Assembly: GCA_900770705.1 (NCBI GenBank)
Contig: CAAGLF010000026.1
Span: forward strand, 1 to 8,317
Length of the DNA stretch: 8,317 nucleotides
Source of the DNA: Bacteroidaceae bacterium
Lineage (GTDB): Bacteria > Bacteroidota > Bacteroidia > Bacteroidales > Bacteroidaceae
Direction of reading: 5' to 3'
A program made the translations under genes and the position numbers. The notes under the pieces are model-generated. The model was not told the DNA's origin. It made no database searches and saw nothing but the letters and a program-made list of their open reading frames with translations. Shown piece after piece: positions 6,202 through 8,317 of the stretch. The first letter of the stretch is position 1. Each line of letters begins with the position of its first letter.

Positions 6202-6873
6202 ATGTTTCAAGCCATTCAAGATTTCGACACAGCCCTTACCCTGTCGCTCAACGGCAGTTCATCGCTCTTCCTCGACGGTCTGGCGATGTGTGCCACGCAG
6301 ACGTGGGTCTGGCTGCCCGCCGCAGCATTGCTTTTCGTCGTCATCGTCCGCAACAACGAGCTGCGGGACATTCTTACGCTCACAGCCGTTGTGCTACTGG
6401 CCATTCTCATCGCAGATCAGACGGCGAGCGGGCTTTTCAAACCGCTGGTAGGCCGTCTTCGCCCGACCAACAATCCCGATTTGTTCTACGTTGTCGACAC
6501 CGTCAACGGATATCGTGGTGGCAAGTACGGCTTTTTTTCAAGCCATGCCGCCAATACTTTTGCGCTGGCCACCCTGCTGACATACGTGGTGCGCCACCGG
6601 CTGCTCTCCCTCACCCTCTTTGCGTGGGCCGGGCTCAACTGCTGGACGCGGGTGTACCTCGGCGTTCACTATGTGGGCGACCTGGTGTGCGGAGCGTCGT
6701 TCGGCGTGTTCGTGGGATGGCTCTGTTTCCGCCTCTGGCTCGGATGGAGAAAACGCTACGCCGCGGCGCCCGAAAGTATGCCGGCATACCGGGAGACGGA
6801 CTGCCGTATGCTGATTTTGATACTGCTTCTATCATTTTTATTCTGTGTGGGTTACGGCATTTTCTTCGGGTAA
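6202..6873 (+). CDS. PAP2-family membrane phosphatase
   Basis: This 223-residue polytopic membrane protein has all three PAP2 (type 2 phosphatidic acid phosphatase) motifs: KPLVGRLRP (K80, R87, P88), FSSHA (S114, H115) and R150-x5-H156-x3-D160 in TRVYLGVHYVGD. The two histidines and the aspartate form the expected phospho-histidine active site, facing the periplasm in this family. About six helices are visible, with a further one at the C-terminus (203-221). Substrates in the family include undecaprenyl pyrophosphate, phosphatidylglycerol phosphate and lipid A. The N-terminus (FDTALTLSLNGSSSLFLDGLA) is the pattern seen in Bacteroidetes PAP2 proteins, a group that includes LpxF-type lipid A 4'-phosphatases, so lipid A is one candidate, but substrate cannot be read from sequence. 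The ATG at 6202 is preferred over an in-frame TTG two codons earlier. The nhaC-like gene follows after 59 bases, so co-transcription is plausible. Confidence 0.88.
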   Translation: MFQAIQDFDTALTLSLNGSSSLFLDGLAMCATQTWVWLPAAALLFVVIVRNNELRDILTLTAVVLLAILIADQTASGLFKPLVGRLRPTNNPDLFYVVDTVNGYRGGKYGFFSSHAANTFALATLLTYVVRHRLLSLTLFAWAGLNCWTRVYLGVHYVGDLVCGASFGVFVGWLCFRLWLGWRKRYAAAPESMPAYRETDCRMLILILLLSFLFCVGYGIFFG

Positions 6874-6932
6874 TGGTATAAAATCCGTAGCCCGCGGAAA
6901 AAACTCCCGCATAGCCCCTTGAAGTTCCGACA

Positions 6933-8228
6933 ATGAAAACACATCGTCCCAGCCCTCGCGGGCTGCTTGCCCTCAGTCCTATGTTCATCTTGGGCGGCCT
7001 TTTCCTTAGCTTTGGCGTCGGTTTCGGCGATTTCTACGCCGTGCCTTTGCTTTTGGTCTTTATCCTGACCGCGGCTTACGCCCTGGCAGTTTGTCCACGT
7101 CATAGTTTCCGACAGCGGCTGGCCATCTTTTCGCGCGGGGCAGGCTCCAGCGGCCTCCTGCTGATGGTCTGGATTTTCGTACTGGCGGGTGCCTTTGCCG
7201 AGAGTGCGCGGGAGATGGGCGCCATAGAGGCAACGGTGAACGCGGCGCTGAACTATTTGCCTCCGCGACTGCTGTTGACAGGCATTTTCGTGGCGGCCTG
7301 CTTCATTTCCCTAAGCATTGGGACCAGTGTCGGTACAATAGTGGCGCTTACGCCTGTGGCCGCCGGTCTTTCCGCGCAGGCCGGACTGCCAGTGGCGGCG
7401 GTAGTGGCCGCTGCCGTGGGCGGCGCCTTCTTTGGCGACAACCTATCCTTCATCAGCGACACGACAGTGGCGGCTACGCGCACGCAAGGTTGTCGGCTGA
7501 GCGACAAATTCCGCGTTAATTTCCGCATAGTGCTGCCGGCAGCCGTGGTATGCGCGCTGGTCTATGCCCTGATGGGCGCGTCGATGCCGCCGGCCACCGG
7601 CGGTATGCGCCCGGTGGAATGGCTGAAGGTGCTGCCCTATCTCTTTGTACTCGCAGCCGCTGTGGCAGGTATGGACGTTATCATCGTTCTCTTCCTCGGA
7701 AACGTGCTGACGGGCGTCGTAGGACTGCTGACTGGCGGTTTCGACGCGACGGGCTGGCTGCAGGCGATGGCTACGGGCGTGCAGGGAATGAGCGAGTTGA
7801 TACTAATTTCCATGCTTGCGGGCGGACTGCTTGAAATCATACGCAGCGGCGGCGGTATCACCTACATAATCCGTCTGCTCACGCTCCGCGTGCAGGGCAA
7901 GCGCGGTGCAGAAGGTAGTATCGCCGCACTGGTGGCGCTTACCAACCTGTGTACGGCCAATAACACGGTGGCCATCCTGAGTGTCGGCCAACTGGCGTCG
8001 GATATCTCGGCGAAATATGGCATTGACCCGCGGAAAAGTGCCAGCATCCTCGACACTTTTTCGTGTATCGTGCAGGCATTCATCCCTTATGGCGCACAAC
8101 TGCTGATGGCGGCGGGCCTTGCCGCGCTCAACCCCGTGGAAATCATTCCTTACCTGTACTATCCGATGTTGCTGGCCGTGATGGCCGTGCTTTCCATACT
8201 GCTGCGCTACCCGAAACGCTATAGTTGA
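6933..8228 (+). CDS. NhaC-family Na+/H+ antiporter
   Basis: This 431-residue protein is hydrophobic throughout, with about ten or more helices, and belongs to the NhaC antiporter family. Diagnostic stretches are GTSVGTIVALTPVAAGL (130-146), GAFFGDNLSFISDTTVAAT (164-182, with the GDN and SDTT of the family's core re-entrant region) and a matching second-half region at about 337-395 (LTNLCTANNTVAILSVGQ, then DTFSCIVQAFIPYGAQLL). The two halves suggest the inverted-repeat fold usual for ion transporters. It probably exchanges cytoplasmic Na+ for external H+ in the inner membrane; members of this broad family can also exchange organic acids or amino acids, so the substrate is inferred. The ATG at 6933 gives a short basic N-terminus (MKTHRPSPRG) before the first helix. 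Length is slightly below that of Bacillus NhaC but usual for Bacteroidetes members. No truncation is visible. Confidence 0.87.
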   Translation: MKTHRPSPRGLLALSPMFILGGLFLSFGVGFGDFYAVPLLLVFILTAAYALAVCPRHSFRQRLAIFSRGAGSSGLLLMVWIFVLAGAFAESAREMGAIEATVNAALNYLPPRLLLTGIFVAACFISLSIGTSVGTIVALTPVAAGLSAQAGLPVAAVVAAAVGGAFFGDNLSFISDTTVAATRTQGCRLSDKFRVNFRIVLPAAVVCALVYALMGASMPPATGGMRPVEWLKVLPYLFVLAAAVAGMDVIIVLFLGNVLTGVVGLLTGGFDATGWLQAMATGVQGMSELILISMLAGGLLEIIRSGGGITYIIRLLTLRVQGKRGAEGSIAALVALTNLCTANNTVAILSVGQLASDISAKYGIDPRKSASILDTFSCIVQAFIPYGAQLLMAAGLAALNPVEIIPYLYYPMLLAVMAVLSILLRYPKRYS

Positions 8229-8289
8229 CTCCCTTTCTGCGGACGGAGGAAGCGCTGCCGACGTGCTCTGCCGCTCTGCCTCCTACAAA

Positions 8290-8317
8290 GGCGAAACTTC
8301 TGCGGCGAAAGAAAAAA
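8290..8317 (+). repeat. Probable left end of repeat copy 3, cut by the window edge
   Basis: GGCGAAACTTCTGCGG at 8290-8305 matches the left arm of copy 2 (6007-6022) at 15 of 16 positions and is followed by CGAAAG and an A run that reaches the window end, as expected just before the first AAGGCCCGAA core. Bases 8293-8307 are also the exact reverse complement of 2526-2540 beside copy 1. The core itself is not in the window, so the call rests on the arm alone. Confidence 0.5.

Noticed and set aside
6025..6219. Minus-strand small ORF with repeated FFRALKF peptide
   Set aside because: The peptide is simply the translated repeat array; the same motif appears antisense to batC. It overlaps the PAP2 start and shows no sign of being a gene.

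Overview
The window looks like chromosomal DNA from a member of the Bacteroidetes, most likely order Bacteroidales and Prevotella-like. Three things suggest this: the batA-batB-batC-batD-batE order is that of the Bacteroides aerotolerance (Bat) operon, start codons lack strong Shine-Dalgarno sequences, and coding sequence is fairly GC-rich while intergenic DNA carries A/T tracts. The genus assignment is an inference from style and is not proven.

Layout, all genes on the + strand. Bases 1-310 hold the 3' end of a gene whose start lies off the window; its product ends in one membrane helix, and it occupies the position where Bacteroidetes Bat operons carry a short membrane protein between the DUF58 gene and batA. 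Then come batA (349-1362) and batB (1411-2433), two VWA-domain membrane proteins with intact MIDAS residues; batC (2451-3275), a secreted TPR protein with a glutamine-rich tail; batD (3357-5189), a large periplasmic protein with one C-terminal membrane helix; and batE (5202-5954), a TPR protein with two membrane helices and an SH3-like tail. Gaps are 12-81 bases, consistent with one transcript. The products probably form an envelope complex: VWA and TPR domains are protein-binding modules, and such operons normally start with a MoxR AAA+ ATPase, expected upstream of this window.

After a 247-base spacer come a PAP2-family membrane phosphatase (6202-6873) and an NhaC-family Na+/H+ antiporter (6933-8228), 59 bases apart, which could be a second transcription unit. 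The last 89 bases contain no gene.

The most unusual feature is a short dispersed repeat built from an AAGGCCCGAA core followed by A and T runs with a 20-21 base period. One copy (about 2461-2524) lies inside the start of batC and encodes the lysine/arginine-rich front of its signal peptide. A second (about 6007-6094) sits between batE and the PAP2 gene and can fold into an A/T hairpin. A third appears to begin at 8290 and run off the window. The Bat operon itself is a known system; this repeat family and its use as coding sequence are what deserve a second look.
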